Shown: positions 44,975-56,145 of the stretch, piece by piece
Numbering within the stretch: position 1 is the stretch's first letter
Layout: each line of letters begins with the position of its first letter
DNA from: Carettochelys insculpta
Lineage: Eukaryota > Chordata > Testudines > Carettochelyidae
Direction of reading: 5' to 3'
Assembly: GCF_033958435.1 (NCBI RefSeq)
Contig: NC_134138.1
Span: 9,808,001-9,872,000, forward strand
Length of the DNA: 64,000 nt
Program-made: the position numbers and the translations under genes
The notes under the pieces: model-generated
What the model saw: only the letters and a program-made list of their open reading frames with translations
The model's database searches: none
What the model was told of the DNA's origin: nothing

Positions 44975-47618
44975 ACTGGTTTGAGTACTATTGCACTGTA
45001 CATGAGAGAGCACTATGATTGCTTGGAACTTCAGTACATAGAGGGAGAAAAGCCTGTTGAGAATGTATGGGTCAAGCTTAGTGGTGTAGGCAGCAGTGGA
45101 GATGTGGTGGTTGGTGCCTGCTACAGGCTGCCAAATCAGGATGATGAGGTAGGTAACACTTTTTTTGGACAACTGAGAGAAGTTTCCAGATCACAGGCTC
45201 TCATTGTCATGGGGGACTTCAATTACCCTGACATCTGTTGGGAGACCAATATGGCAGTACACAAACAGTCCAGGAAATTTCTGGAGAATGCTGGGGATCA
45301 CTTCTTGGTACAAGTGCTGAATGACCCGACCAGAGGTTGTGCACGGCTCAACCTGCTGCTTACAAACAGGGAGGAACTAATAGGAATGGTAGAGATGGGG
45401 GACAACCGGGGAAGCAGTAATCATGAGATGGTAGACTTTAGGATCCTGACCACAAGAAGGAAAGAGAGCAGCAAATTACACACCTTGGACTTCAGAAAAG
45501 CAGACTTTGACTCCTTCAGGAACCTGATGGGCAGAATCCCCTGGCATGCTACCATGAAGGGAAAAGGAGTCCAGGAAAACTGGCAGCATTTTAAGGAAGC
45601 CCTATTGAAGGTGCAGAAAGAAACTGTCCCAATGCGCAGCAAGAGAAGTAAATATGGTAGGAGACCAGACTGGCTTACTGGGGAAACCCTTGGAAAACTT
45701 AGGCAAAAAAAGGACAGATGTCTAAGGGAGGGGTATAAATGTATAGCTCGAGAATGTAGGGCAGTTATCAGGAATGCGAAAGCACAACTGGAATTGCGAC
45801 TTATGAGGAATGTTTAGGATAACAAGAAAAGTTTCTACAGGTGTGTTACCAAGAAGAAGGTGATCAGAGAGGTCACGGGTCCCCTACTGGATGAGGGAGG
45901 TAACCCAGTGACAGATGATGTGGGGAAAGCTGAAGTATTTAATGTTTTCTTTGCTTCTGTCTTCACCGACGAAGACAGCTCCTGGACTAATGTGATAAGT
46001 GATGCATTGTGCAATGAAGGTGGACAGCCTTTGGTGAGGAAAGAACAGGTTAGAAGCTATCTAAAAAAGCTAAATGTACATAAATTGATGGGCCCGGACC
46101 TAATTCATCCGAGGTTTCTGAGGGAGTTGGCATATGTTGTTGATGAGCCCTTGGCCGTTATCTTTGAAAAGTCGTGGAGATTGGGAGAGATCCCGGATGA
46201 TCGGAAAAAGGCAAATGTAGTGCCCATCTTTAAAACGGGAAGAAGGATGATCCAGGGAACTATAGGCCAGTCAGTCTTACATCAGTCCCTGGAAAAATCA
46301 TGGAGGGGCTCCTCAAGGAAGTCATTTTGAGGCACTTGGAGGAGGGGAGAGTGATCAGGAATAGTCAGCATGGATTCATGAAGGGCAAGTCATGCCTGAC
46401 TAATCTGATTAGTTTCTATGATGAGATAACTGGCTCTGTGGATAGGGGAAAATCAATGGATATGATTTATCTTGACTTTAGCAAAGTTTTTGATACGGTC
46501 TCCCACAATATTCTTATCGGCAAGTTAAAGGAATGTGGATTGGACAAATGGAAGGTAAGATGGATAGAAAACTGGCTAGAAGGTTGGGCCCAGCGGGTAG
46601 TGATCAATGGCTCGATGTCAGGATGGTGGTTGGTTTCTAGTGGAGTGCCCCAAGGTTCAGTTCTGGGTCCTGTTCTGTTCAACGTATTTATCAATGATCT
46701 GGATGAGGGGTTGGATTGCACCCTCATCAAGTTTGCGTACGACACTAAGCTGGGGGAGAGGTAGATACGCTGGAGGTTAGGGTCAGGGTCCAGACTGACT
46801 TAGACAAATTGGAAGCCTGGGCTGCAAGAAATCTGATGAGGTTCAATAAGTACAAGTGCAGAGTCCTGCACTTGGGCCGGAAGAATCCCAAGCATTGTTA
46901 CAGGCTGTGGTCTGACTGGCTCGGTAGTAGTTTTGCAGAAAAGGACCTGGGAGTTGTAGTGGATGAGAAACTGGACATGAGTCAACAGTGCGCCGTTGCA
47001 GCCAAGAAAGCTAATGGCATATTAGGTTGCATCAAGAGGAGTGTTGCCAGTAGATCCAGAGAAGTGATTATTCCTCTTTATTCGGCTTTGGTGAGGCCAC
47101 ATGTGGAGTACTGTGTCCAGTTCTGGGCCCCCAGTTATAGGAAGGATGTGGATACACTGGAGAGGGTCCAGCGGAGGGCGACCAAACTAATTAGGGGGCT
47201 GGAGCATATGGCTTACGAAGAAAGGTTGAGGGAATTGGGACTGTTTAGTCTGCAGAAGAGAAGACTGAGGGGGGACATGATAACAGCCTTCAACTTACTG
47301 AAGGGAGGTTGCAAAGAGGCTGGAGAGAGGCTGTTCACAGTGGTCACGGATAGCAGAACACGGAACAATGGTCTGAAGTTGCGGTTGGAAAGGTCCAGGT
47401 TGGACATTAGGAAAAACTGCTTCACTAGGAGGGTGGTGAAGCATTGGAATGGTCTACCCAGGGAAGTAGTGGAGTCTCCATCCCTGGAGGTGTTTAAGTC
47501 TCGCCTCAACAAAGCCCTGGCGGGGCTGATCTGATGGGTTTGGTCCTGCTTAGAGCAGGGGGCTGGACTTGATGTTTTTTTTAGGTGTCTTCCAGCTCTA
47601 TTGTTCTATGATTCTGTT
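44975..47618 (+). mobile_element. CR1 LINE, 2.6 kb, longest copy in the window
   Basis: Covers the endonuclease C-terminal half, reverse transcriptase, C-terminal domain and the 3' tail ('gggggctggacttgatgttt', 'attgttctatgattctg'). The 5' end, ORF1 and the endonuclease N-terminus are missing. It lies in the TSNARE1 intron in sense orientation. Coding damage is limited to one stop, two frameshifts and a catalytic substitution, so it is among the younger CR1 copies here. Confidence 0.95.
44981..47534 (+). pseudogene. CR1 ORF2 remnant (endonuclease plus reverse transcriptase)
   Basis: The endonuclease part (44981-45817) shows GACYRLPNQ, IVMGDFNYPDICWE, LNLLLTNRE and SNHEMVDF (SDH normally at the active site; here SNH). 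A TAG at 45815-45817 replaces an expected Lys in NVKDNKK. The same frame then continues from 45860. RT blocks follow: LNVHKLMGPDLIHPR, a frameshift near 46235-46246, [27 protein letters not shown] and [12 protein letters not shown]. The catalytic FADD box is FAYD (near 46735), Asp to Tyr. A second frameshift lies at about 46750-46800. The C-terminal 241-aa frame (46809-47534) is intact, with [20 protein letters not shown] and [16 protein letters not shown]. Confidence 0.93.
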
Positions 47619-48135
47619 ATATTTGACCATCCTTTTCTGGTCCTCTCAGCAGTGCAGAAGGCATGGTTACCTAGGGGCTATTATCCAGAAAGTTGCAGGA
47701 TGTTTCAATTTTTAACAAGCGATTTCTTGCTGTTTTTTACTGACATATGTAATGTTGTTGATATAACATCTTAACATCTTAGTATTTAGCCAAAGCCCTC
47801 AACAAAATAAATGGATATTTTTTTCTCTTCATTGACAGTCAAACAATTTTGGTATGGCTGGTAACCTAGGTTCGTGGGTGAGTTATGATTTCTGAGAACT
47901 AAACCAGTGGACTACTGTAATAACAACAGAACAGAAGAGGAGAGAGAAGAATAATCTTTCCAGTGAAGGTAATAGCGGAATCAAAATTCAAACCAATGGT
48001 GGGAGATTTTCTGAGCATTCTGAAAAAAAACATACTCCGAGACGAATGACTGCACTACATCCTACCCTGCCACCTTTCCAATGGAAATGCCTCCTACGTA
48101 TAAATTTTCCCTAGAATTCAATAAATCACAACATG
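47619..48135 (+). other. TSNARE1 intron, unassigned
   Basis: No recognised feature. Confidence 0.4.
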
Positions 48136-48138
48136 TAA

Positions 48139-48549
48139 GGGTATGTCAATTCAGCCGCCTTATTTCGTAAAAGCTATTCCGGAAGAGCTATTCTGAAATA
48201 GCTTATTTTGAAATAACACTGCTGAACACAAAAATGCATTTTAAAATAGCACTTCGCTAGTTTGAAACAAAGCGTCCATGCACACATAGAGCCTTTTTTT
48301 GAAACAGAGCCATTGGAGGCTCTGTGGCTTATTTTGAAGTTGGGCTTCTTCCCTGCCTAAACAGCCCCTATTTTGAAATACTATTATTATATGGATTCTG
48401 TTCCTTGTAGAATGAGGTTTACCAATTTTGAAATCAGGCAAGTGCTATTTTGAAATAATTTCAAAATGGTGGCATTGTGTTTATGCTAGGATAGTTATTT
48501 CAGAATAATAGATATTATTTTGAAATATCTGTGCTGTCTAGACCTACGC
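48139..48549. mobile_element. MITE, Harbinger-like (TATTTTGAAATA-type), TAA duplication
   Basis: Starts 'gggtatgtcaattcagccgc' and ends 'gctgtctagacctacgc', with exact TAA at 48136-48138 and 48550-48552. About ten copies of 'tattttgaaat'/'atttcaaaata' give it strong self-complementarity. No coding capacity. Confidence 0.75.
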
Positions 48550-48839
48550 TAAGGAAATATTAAGGTTCAATGTATATTCCAAACTTAAGTTGATAAAAAC
48601 AAATAACAAAATTATACAGACCAAATTCCTGGTGCAGATGGCACTATGTTGACAGGAGGGTGTCTCAGGGGGATTGAGTACCCTTTCCAAAAGGAGAAGC
48701 TCTCCTATTGACATAGGTAGCATCAGCTCTAAGTGCTACTGAGAGGCAGATGTATCTGTGCCAGTGTAGATAAGCCATTAAAAATGTTCTTCTGTAGCAG
48801 CGTTCACAAAAAGACCTCTGATCACAAACAGGAATGAAG
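48550..48839 (+). other. unassigned; MITE-like fragment at 48640-48780
   Basis: 'atgttgacaggagggtgtct' and 'gtgccagtgtagataagcc' look like one end and part of the interior of another Harbinger-like MITE. Confidence 0.4.
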
Positions 48840-49150
48840 TTGTGAGGTAGGTTGGTATTATGCCATTCATATGCAGCAGAGAGAGGTAAAATAACTTGCC
48901 CAAGGGTAAATGGAAATTCCTCGAGAGAACGGATGATCCAGTGGTTAGGGGGCTAACTTAGGAGACATGGGTTTGAATGTGTACCATAGATAGTTCTTAT
49001 ACCCTTGAGCAGGTGGCTTTGCCGTTCTATTTCTCTGTTCCGTCTGTAAAGTGGTGATGGTTTTATTGTCCCTCCTCCCAGATCAGCGTGCAGACCAGCA
49101 CACTGAGGATTGTGAGATGCTCAGATACTGTGATAAAGGCACCATGTAAA
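48840..49150 (+). mobile_element. MIR / tRNA-headed SINE relics
   Basis: 48930-49060 runs 'atgatccagtggttaggggg', 'gagacatgggtttgaatgtg', 'ttctctgttccgtctgtaaa', 'gtggtgatgg', the sense order tRNA-like head then core. 48870-48912 ('gagaggtaaaataacttgcc') is an antisense piece beside it. Confidence 0.55.
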
Positions 49151-50578
49151 TGTATTACCTGCAGAGACAGACCGGCAGAACGGAGAAGAGAACCCAGCAG
49201 TCTTGAACGTTGAACCTCTCTTCTAGACACACCGCTTTCCCAGCTTGTCACAGACATTTTTTCTAGGCCCAAGGGCATGAAGTCTTTCTCAGTCTGGAAG
49301 ACAAAATAAACTCTCCCAGTTTCCAGATTCTAAAAAGCCCATTTTACAAATATATTCAACAAAAGAGCTGCTCTGCTGGAGGTTCCTCTGTGGTGCTTAA
49401 TCCTGAATAAGATTGCAGAACATAGGTGCTGAGTTTCCTTTTGACCAAGAAGGTTCTCTCCCTCCGACTCTGCCTGCTGGCCCCACTTCAACTCTGCACC
49501 CCCAAGAAGCCCCACCCCCACGCTGCTTCTTGCTGCTCTGATTCTACCCCTCCCCTGAGGTCCCCCACTTTACCAGCCACTCCCTGCTCTCTGCCCTCCC
49601 TAATCTCCTTACCTACCTGCCAAACAGCTGATCCTCACCAGCTGTGGCACAGTTGATCAGTAGCAGCCGCTGAACAGCTGTGGCCAGTCGGTACTGAGCA
49701 AATGCTATTTTTTTCCCACTCCAGAGCACACCTGGAACTAGCAGCTATGTTGCAGAATATTCTTTGCTTCCCTAGTCTAGTTGCAATAGTTTTAGGAAAA
49801 AAAATTCTGCTTTTATTGGACTGTGATCTTATCAGCAATTTAATGAACAAATAAATAATAAATATGGAAGATGTATTGAAAAAGCATAATGGACAATTTG
49901 TAATTTAAAAATACTAATAGATTTAACTTTGAAACTATGATGGCTTAATTCCCCACGTTGAAAACTTCTGCCCTTCTTTTTAGCTGTTATAACTTTATAA
50001 GTATTTCTCCTAATCTGTGTTTGTGTGATGCTAACTGGGGAATATATTTACATAAGTAACTAGTGAATAATTTTTAAAAAACCCAATGGAGTAAACAGAT
50101 GTGTTAATGAACTGCATCTGTGCTTTTGAAATAGTATATCTCATTTAAAAGCCTCTGGGGGTAAAGATAAACTGTGTGAGTAACATTTCTTTTCCCATCT
50201 CCCAATGCTGTTATTGAACACCGCTTTTCTGATCTCCCTCACCATAAGAAATTTCTTAAAAATCATACCGAGCCTTCTATTCTCTAAAAGCAAAATCAAT
50301 GTTACAGGCCTCTTCCTAGACAGCACACAACGGGAAATACCAGCTCCGGCTACAGGAAGACCTTGAACTACTTGAACATCTCCTTTGCTCAGAAGGGCAG
50401 CTTTTCTGTTTTCCACTCAGTCATAGTTCAAACCCAAGTCTTAAAAAAGGATCTCCTCCTGAATGAATGGGGCTTATAGAGTCTGATAAAGACATTTCCC
50501 CAGTTCTCCCATCAATTGTTTTGTCACTGCAGCAGCCCCAGGTCTGGGATCATAGTTACTGCTGTTCTCGTGATGTGA
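49151..50578 (+). other. TSNARE1 intron, unassigned
   Basis: About 1.4 kb. AT-rich from 49800 to 50150. No repeat family or exon recognised. Confidence 0.45.
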
Positions 50579-50586
50579 ACCTAGAG

Positions 50587-51024
50587 CAGTGGTTTTCAAC
50601 CGGTGTGCTGTGAGAACGGTCTAACTGGGTCATGGAAACTTCATCAATTTCCTCTCCCCCCCAGCTCTTGGCAGAGCCAAGGAGAGGGGGATTGATGAAA
50701 TTTCACGGCACACTTAGATCACCCTGTGTCAGCTGTGTGCTCAAGCAGCAAGGCTGCCAGGGTCCCAGCTAGTGCAGGGTGGTGAATTCCCTGCCGCAGC
50801 TGCTTTGCAAAGCCTCTGCAAGGGGAAATAGACCAACCTCATGTTAGCTCGGAATCAGGTAGCCTTGTTGTTTGAGCCCACAGCTGGTGTGGGGGTCATC
50901 AATTACCCCCACCCCTGCAAAAAGCTGGGGGGGAGGGGAAATTGACCAACCCTCGGCTAGCTGGGGACTCGAGCCGCTTGTCTCATTGAAGTGCTGCTGT
51001 CACTGAAAAGGCTGGGTACCACTG
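50587..51024. mobile_element. hAT-like non-autonomous element (438 bp)
   Basis: Left end 'cagtggttttcaaccggtgt' and right end 'ggctgggtaccactg' are imperfect inverted repeats of the CAGTGGTTCTCAACC type. The flanks ACCTAGAG (50579-50586) and ACCTAGAC (51025-51032) are an 8-bp duplication with one change. The interior has an inverted pair around 50645-50703 (TCATCAATTTCC / GATTGATGAAATT). No transposase. Confidence 0.78.
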
Positions 51025-51032
51025 ACCTAGAC

Positions 51033-51616
51033 AGTGTTCTGGAGTGGGTTTGCTTTTCTGTAGGGGCAGATGAACCTCCTTGATTTTGGCCTTGCAGTTC
51101 TTCCTGGAATCCATCCACCCGCCCTGAGTGGTGTTTGCAAGGCCTAAGGTCTTTTAATGTTGATTACCATCAATAGGGAAGAATTTGTCCTTGAGAGAAA
51201 GAGGCTGAAGCAAATTGTGAGTGCAGCTGAGGAAATCTGAAGTGGACAGAGCCAGGCACTAACGAGTAAGAGTTCAGTTTCTCCTTGCGTCACAGAGCTA
51301 GTTCCAGGTAACAATCCTACCAATTCTCTGAGATTCACACAGAAATCCACTGCCTTTGGTCTCTGCTTGTCTCATCCCCTTCTGGTACTCTGGCCGTGTA
51401 GGCTTCTGTCAGAGCCATTCTTCAAGAGGATTGCAGTTGAAGACGAACAGAGAACCCATCATAGCCCCTGTTTTTTACAGATCTCCAGCAGAAGCAGGTG
51501 GAATGGCGGAGATCACTATAATAATGGCTGTTGTAACCTGTATAAGGTATCTTAATCAACATGACGAGTCATTGGCCTCTCCGATATTTGCAGAGAATGC
51601 CATCAAATCATTCCGG
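51033..51616 (+). other. TSNARE1 intron, unassigned
   Basis: No recognised feature. Confidence 0.4.
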
Positions 51617-52256
51617 GTTAAACATCTCTCGTCCGGCACCCTGGAGACCTGACTGGTGCCGAACGAGAGAGTTTGCCGAACCATGAGAGATCAACATTGT
51701 CTGGCAGCACTACCAACATGCATTGCTTATTAGGCTCTTAGGAGACATTTAGGTGTAAATTAGAGCTAAATAACAGCACAGAACACTGAGAGCCAGGACC
51801 AGTGGCTGTAAACAAACATTATGGGACCATGGGAATCGTAGAACACTAGACTGGGAGGGACCTTGAGAGGCCATCGAGTCCAGCCCCCTGCCCCAATGGC
51901 AGGACCAAGTACTGTCTAAACCATCCCTGTTAGAAATCTATCTGACCTGTTCTTAAATATCTCTAGCAATGGAGATTCCACAACCTCCCTTGGCAATTTA
52001 TTCCACTGTTTGACCACCCTGACAGTTAGGAACTTTTTCCTAATGTCCAACCTAAACCTCCCTTGCTGCAGTTTAAATCTGGTATTTGAACCCAGGTGTT
52101 ACCACATCCTAAGCATGGCTCTTGCCTCTAGACCCACAAACCACCCATTCCACCTGAACCCTCTGGTCACACCCCAGATAAGTCATTGGCTAGCTACAAT
52201 CATGCCAGATTATGGATATTACTGGGTGAAAGAGTGCCAGACTAGAGAGGTTTAAC
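51617..52256. mobile_element. DNA element with TIRs, split by a CR1 insertion
   Basis: Left 'gttaaacatctctcgtccgg' and right 'gactagagaggtttaac' are inverted (GTTAAAC-TCTCT-GTC-GGCAC), 640 bp apart. Near the left end is a further hairpin: CTCTCGTCCGGCACC pairs with GGTGCCGAACGAGAGAG. Removing the nested CR1 leaves about 400 bp. Same broad family as 16580-17283. Confidence 0.65.
51836..52078 (-). mobile_element. CR1 LINE 3' end, nested
   Basis: 'atcgtagaacactagactgg', 'agggaccttgagaggccatc', 'tcttaaatatctctagcaat' and 'ctaatgtccaacctaaacct'. Very similar to the copy at 25996-26240. Confidence 0.93.
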
Positions 52257-52324
52257 TTGTCATTTACTGTGCTTCTGTTGAATCAAATCCATGAAGTCCT
52301 TTCTTTCTTCAGGTCACTCTAGCT

Positions 52325-53215
52325 CAATGCTTCCCAAACCTTTCAGCATCAAACCCCCGCTTTTGATTTTTGAGAAACCCTCACGTCCCCCACCTCTTCT
52401 TTACCATCATCCAACCCCCCTTTAACAAAAAATTCAATTTGTAATTTAAAATAAACACAAAAACTTGATATAAAAATGTTACTTAAAATGAAAAATAAGC
52501 ACAGATTATTTTTCTTGGCCCCTTGTGGTTGCCTGGTGCAGCCCCAGCTGGCCAGCTGCCTGAGCCCCATGCCAGCCTCCAGAGCTATCCATGCCAGCCT
52601 CCCACCTACCTGAGACCTGCACTGCCAGAGCTGCTTGCCCAAGCCTCAAGCTGCCAGGACCAGCTGCCTGCCCACCAGCTACCCACCCCAGCCATGAGCC
52701 AGCCCCCAGCCCAAGTCCCACGCTGCCAGGACCAGCTGTCCACCTGCCATCCTGAGCTAACCAAGCCCCATGCTGCTGGGTCCAGCTGCCCAAGCCCTGC
52801 TCTGCTGGGGCCAGCCACCTGAGCCTCACGAGTCCTACAAGCTGGCCAGCTGCCCAAGCCCTGCGAGCCTTGCCAGCTGCCCACCCAAGACCTCTCCTGC
52901 CCTCCTACAAAGCCAGGCACCCCCAGCCCTCATCTAAACCCATCATCCTCCTCCCCTCAGCCCAAAGGCACTTTCCTTTACAGGAGGTAGCTAGCTCCAT
53001 GTGGGTCTTTGCCTGCTGCCTGCTTTCTATAGTGGCTGCGCCGGGTCACCCACGTAAAGTGGAAGGGGCTGAGAGCTGGAAACAAAGGCCGTATCTTTCT
53101 TCAGGTTGGGGGGATTGATGTGGGGCTGGGTCACCTCGCGTCTGCCCTGCAATTTCTTCACGCCCCCCCCACCCCCCCCAGGAGGGCCCGCCCTCTAGTT
53201 TGGGAAACCATGCTC
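52325..53215. mobile_element. hAT-like non-autonomous element with GC-rich interior (891 bp)
   Basis: Left 'caatgcttcccaaacctttc' and right 'agtttgggaaaccatg' are inverted repeats. CTCTAGCT occurs at 52317-52324 and 53216-53223, though the right copy is about 3 bp beyond the best TIR end. The interior (52510-52960) is made of degenerate 'ccagctgcctgagccccatg'-like units. Open frames on both strands (up to 107 aa) reflect that composition. Confidence 0.7.
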
Positions 53216-53223
53216 CTCTAGCT

Positions 53224-53444
53224 GTTATGCCTTCCAGTAATACAAGATACGTTATAGATCAGCTGTGTTTTTCAGGGTTTCTTTTCAAATCCAAAAAAGT
53301 ATATTCTTTTCCATTTCTTTTTAAGAATGTATGTTCTTGGTTTCTTACTGTGAATTACAACCGGGATTAAATGCAGTCCAGTTTGCTTTGGCCTAGATTA
53401 TTATTTCTGCCTCTGTTCTCTTGGTCATCTCTTTATGTTGCAAT
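53224..53444 (+). other. TSNARE1 intron, unassigned
   Basis: No recognised feature. Confidence 0.4.
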
Positions 53445-53880
53445 GGCTATGTCTACACTAGCCAAAAACTTCAAAATTGCCATGCAAACGGCCATTTCGA
53501 AGTTTACTAATGAAGCGCTGAAATACATATTCAGTGCCTCATTAGCAAGTGGGTGGCTGCGGAACTTCGAAATTGTCGCGGCTCGCCACTGCGCGGCTCG
53601 TCCAGATGGGGCTCCTTTTCGAAAGGACCCTGCCTACTTCGAAGTCCCCTTATTCCCATCTGCTCATATGAATAAGGGGACTTTGAAGTAGCCGAGGTCC
53701 TTTCGAAAAGGAGCCCCGTCCGGACAAGCCACGTGCAGGCGTGCTGCGTCAATTTCGAAGTTCCGTGGCTGCCCGTGTGCTAATGAGGTGCTGAATATGT
53801 ATTTCAGCGCTTCATTAGTAACCTTTGAAATGGCCATTTGCATGGCCATTTCGAAGTTTTTGGCTCATGTAGACACGGCC
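53445..53880. mobile_element. MITE, Harbinger-like (ATTTCGAAGTTT-type), near-complete palindrome
   Basis: Starts 'ggctatgtctacactagcca' and ends 'ggctcatgtagacacggcc'. Almost the whole left half is inverted in the right half, for example 'aatgaagcgctgaaatacat' with 'atgtatttcagcgcttcatt', and 'gctccttttcgaaaggac' with 'gtcctttcgaaaaggagc'. A 3-bp duplication is not clear at this copy. No coding capacity; minus-strand frames over it are spurious. Confidence 0.8.
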
Positions 53881-55061
53881 AACGTGTTGCATACTTTTTA
53901 GTATGTACAGTTATGAGCAGGACTGGTTGTGCACAAGCAGAAGGGTAGAACCAGAACTGCAGTAAAATTCCTTTAATCCAGCCTCTGATGGTCTGGAAAT
54001 CCTGACGGTCCGGCATTTGTAGTCCCCTGAGATACACAAGGCTTGTGGGAGGGATGAAGAAGCTGGAGGAGTACAGGATGGTTTAGACACTGGTTCTACA
54101 GTGTTGCTCATTTCACCCATTCTCCCTGCACACAGGCGTTGAGACATGAAGACCGGAATGGCCTTGGGCGTGTGGGAACAGAGGGAGCTGACACCTGCTG
54201 CTGGGTTACAAGCGTGGCCTCGGCCGGACCCAGCCTGCGGTGCCTGGGTCCTATCCAGGCTCCGCCCCCTTCAGCACAGTACAGACCAGCCTCCTCTGCC
54301 CCTGCTCAGCAGACCCTGACTGTGCCGCCTGGCCCCCTCTTACCGGCTCAGCCCCATGTATGCTGAGCAGGGCCCAGCTCTCAGGCATCTGATAGCCACA
54401 TGGCCCCAACATCTTTGCAGACATTTGAAGGGTACAAGTACTAGCCATCAGGTGGATGTTTTTGAGTGACGTAGGGGATACTTTGGAATAACAAAACTGA
54501 CTGAAGGGAAATAAGTTTAGAATGAATATTAGGAAATATTTTCTATGGATGATGACACAGATGAGACTGCAGCCATATATGACGTAAGGAAATGGTGGAA
54601 GCCGCCTCACTGGAGCCCTTTAGCAGTCTGTTACATGAAGCACCAGGGAATATATTGCAGGAAACAGCTTACATTGCCCCCCTAGGGATAGTCTGATTAC
54701 CTAAATAACTCTCCTCCATCTCTAATTTCTCTGAGTCTGTGAAGCCATTTCACTTATCGTACCATGTCGTTAATATGTTGACTCATCAGCTCTCACCTGG
54801 ATAATCATACGCTCTATGTAGTTGAGTGCTGCATTTGTTTCCTGAGCTGAAGTGCATGTGTTTCAGACACTGTGTGAGGGAAGTCTCTGTGGCCATTTTT
54901 ATACCTTCAGGGCTGGTCACAATAGAATGGACTGAACATTGCTCTTTTTTTATTTGTTATATTAATTACAGTCAAGATTTCTGCCTGCAGCTTTTTGATG
55001 GGGAGGGTGAATCTATAGAGCTGGAATCCTCGGCTCTAGGTTTAGTATATGTGAACTGCAC
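53881..55061 (+). other. TSNARE1 intron, mostly unassigned
   Basis: 53968-54012 ('ccagcctctgatggtctgga', 'ctgacggtccggcatttgta') is a fragment of the CCGGCA-type DNA element. The rest is not recognised. Confidence 0.4.
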
Positions 55062-56145
55062 CACAATACAATAAATGCTTTCATATCCGGTATTCTATCA
55101 CCTGGCATTCTCAAATAGCTGGCATTTTAACCCAAAGTAAATTATAGTTAGGTTTTCCATTAGTACAGTATAATGAAAGTAAATACAAATCAATACAGTA
55201 CAGGAGACTTCCGAGACATGCACTCTTGAGTTGTGCGTATCTCAGGTTAACACGACTGAGTGGTATTTCCGAGCTCCGGTCAGGGATGGCAACCTGACTC
55301 TTGGCTGCTGCCACTGACAGGAGCAGGGAAACTGACCAGCGTTGCTGTCCTGGTCAGTGTCCTGGCTGCAGCAAGTGGTGGGGAGCCAGTAACCAGGGAG
55401 CAGCTCTGCTTTCCTTGCTGAGATGGGAAAGTGACCAGGGCTGGGGAACCGGTTTCCTTGATACACTGGGGTTGGGGGGCAGTCTGACTCTTGGTGGCCG
55501 CCCCTGACAGGGCAGCTCCACTGGTTTCCCCACTCCTCTCGGGGCAGCAGCAGTCTGACTCGCTGCTCCTGTCAGTGGTGGCTGCTGCCCTGGTCAGTTT
55601 CCCAGCTCTGCTAGCCTGGGGGAGCAGGGAGCCAGGCTGCTGCCCTGGTCACTTTCTCCCCTCCTGTGAGCAGTTGAGAGCCTGACTGTTGGTTGCCACC
55701 ACTGACAGGAGCAGCTGCTGCCCCTGAGAGGAGCGGGGAAACTGACCAGCGCATCAATACTGGTCAGCTTCCCCTGTCCCGTGAGCAGCGGGCAGCCCAG
55801 AGCCAGCCTCTAGGCTGCCCGTCACTCACAGGAGACAGGAGCCTGACCAGTGCTGTTGCACAGGTCAGGTTCCTGGCTTCACTGAGTTGTGCATATTTTC
55901 ACTTAGGTGGGATTGTGTAAGAACGCAGCCCCAGCATAAGTTGGGGGTCTACTGTATCAGTGCACAATGCTACAGTTGTTGGTAAATAAAGGGCTGTGCA
56001 TACATTTTTGTTTGTTTCTTAATGTCTGATTTTGTTTTCTTTAGTGTTGTGCATTGGTAGGTGTACCTCTCTATTATCCAGAATATTTCAACAACCATCA
56101 ACCACCCGGTCCCGGGGCTGCCAGATATGAGGTTACTGTACCTGC
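55062..56145. mobile_element. DNA element of CCGGTATTC type, split by a mariner-type insertion
   Basis: The left part (55062-55193, 'catatccggtattctatcac', 'ctggcattctcaaatagctg') and right part (55957-56145, 'cggggctgccagatatgagg') look like two halves of one element around 55194-55956. The terminal match is weak, so the outer limits are approximate. Confidence 0.4.
55196..55954. mobile_element. mariner-type non-autonomous element with GC-rich repeated core (759 bp)
   Basis: The right end 'cataagttgggggtctactg', inverted, gives CAGTAGACCCCC. The left end is 'cagtacaggagacttccgag', a partial match, with later shared words (GAGTTGTGC near both ends). TA flanks both sides (55194-55195 and 55955-55956). 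The interior holds at least three diverged copies, some inverted, of a unit containing 'ccactgacaggagcagggaa' and 'actgaccagcg'. Confidence 0.6.

Noticed and set aside
52506..52920. Trp/Gly- and Pro/Ala-rich frames on both strands
   Set aside because: They follow a degenerate tandem unit in the interior of a hAT-like element.
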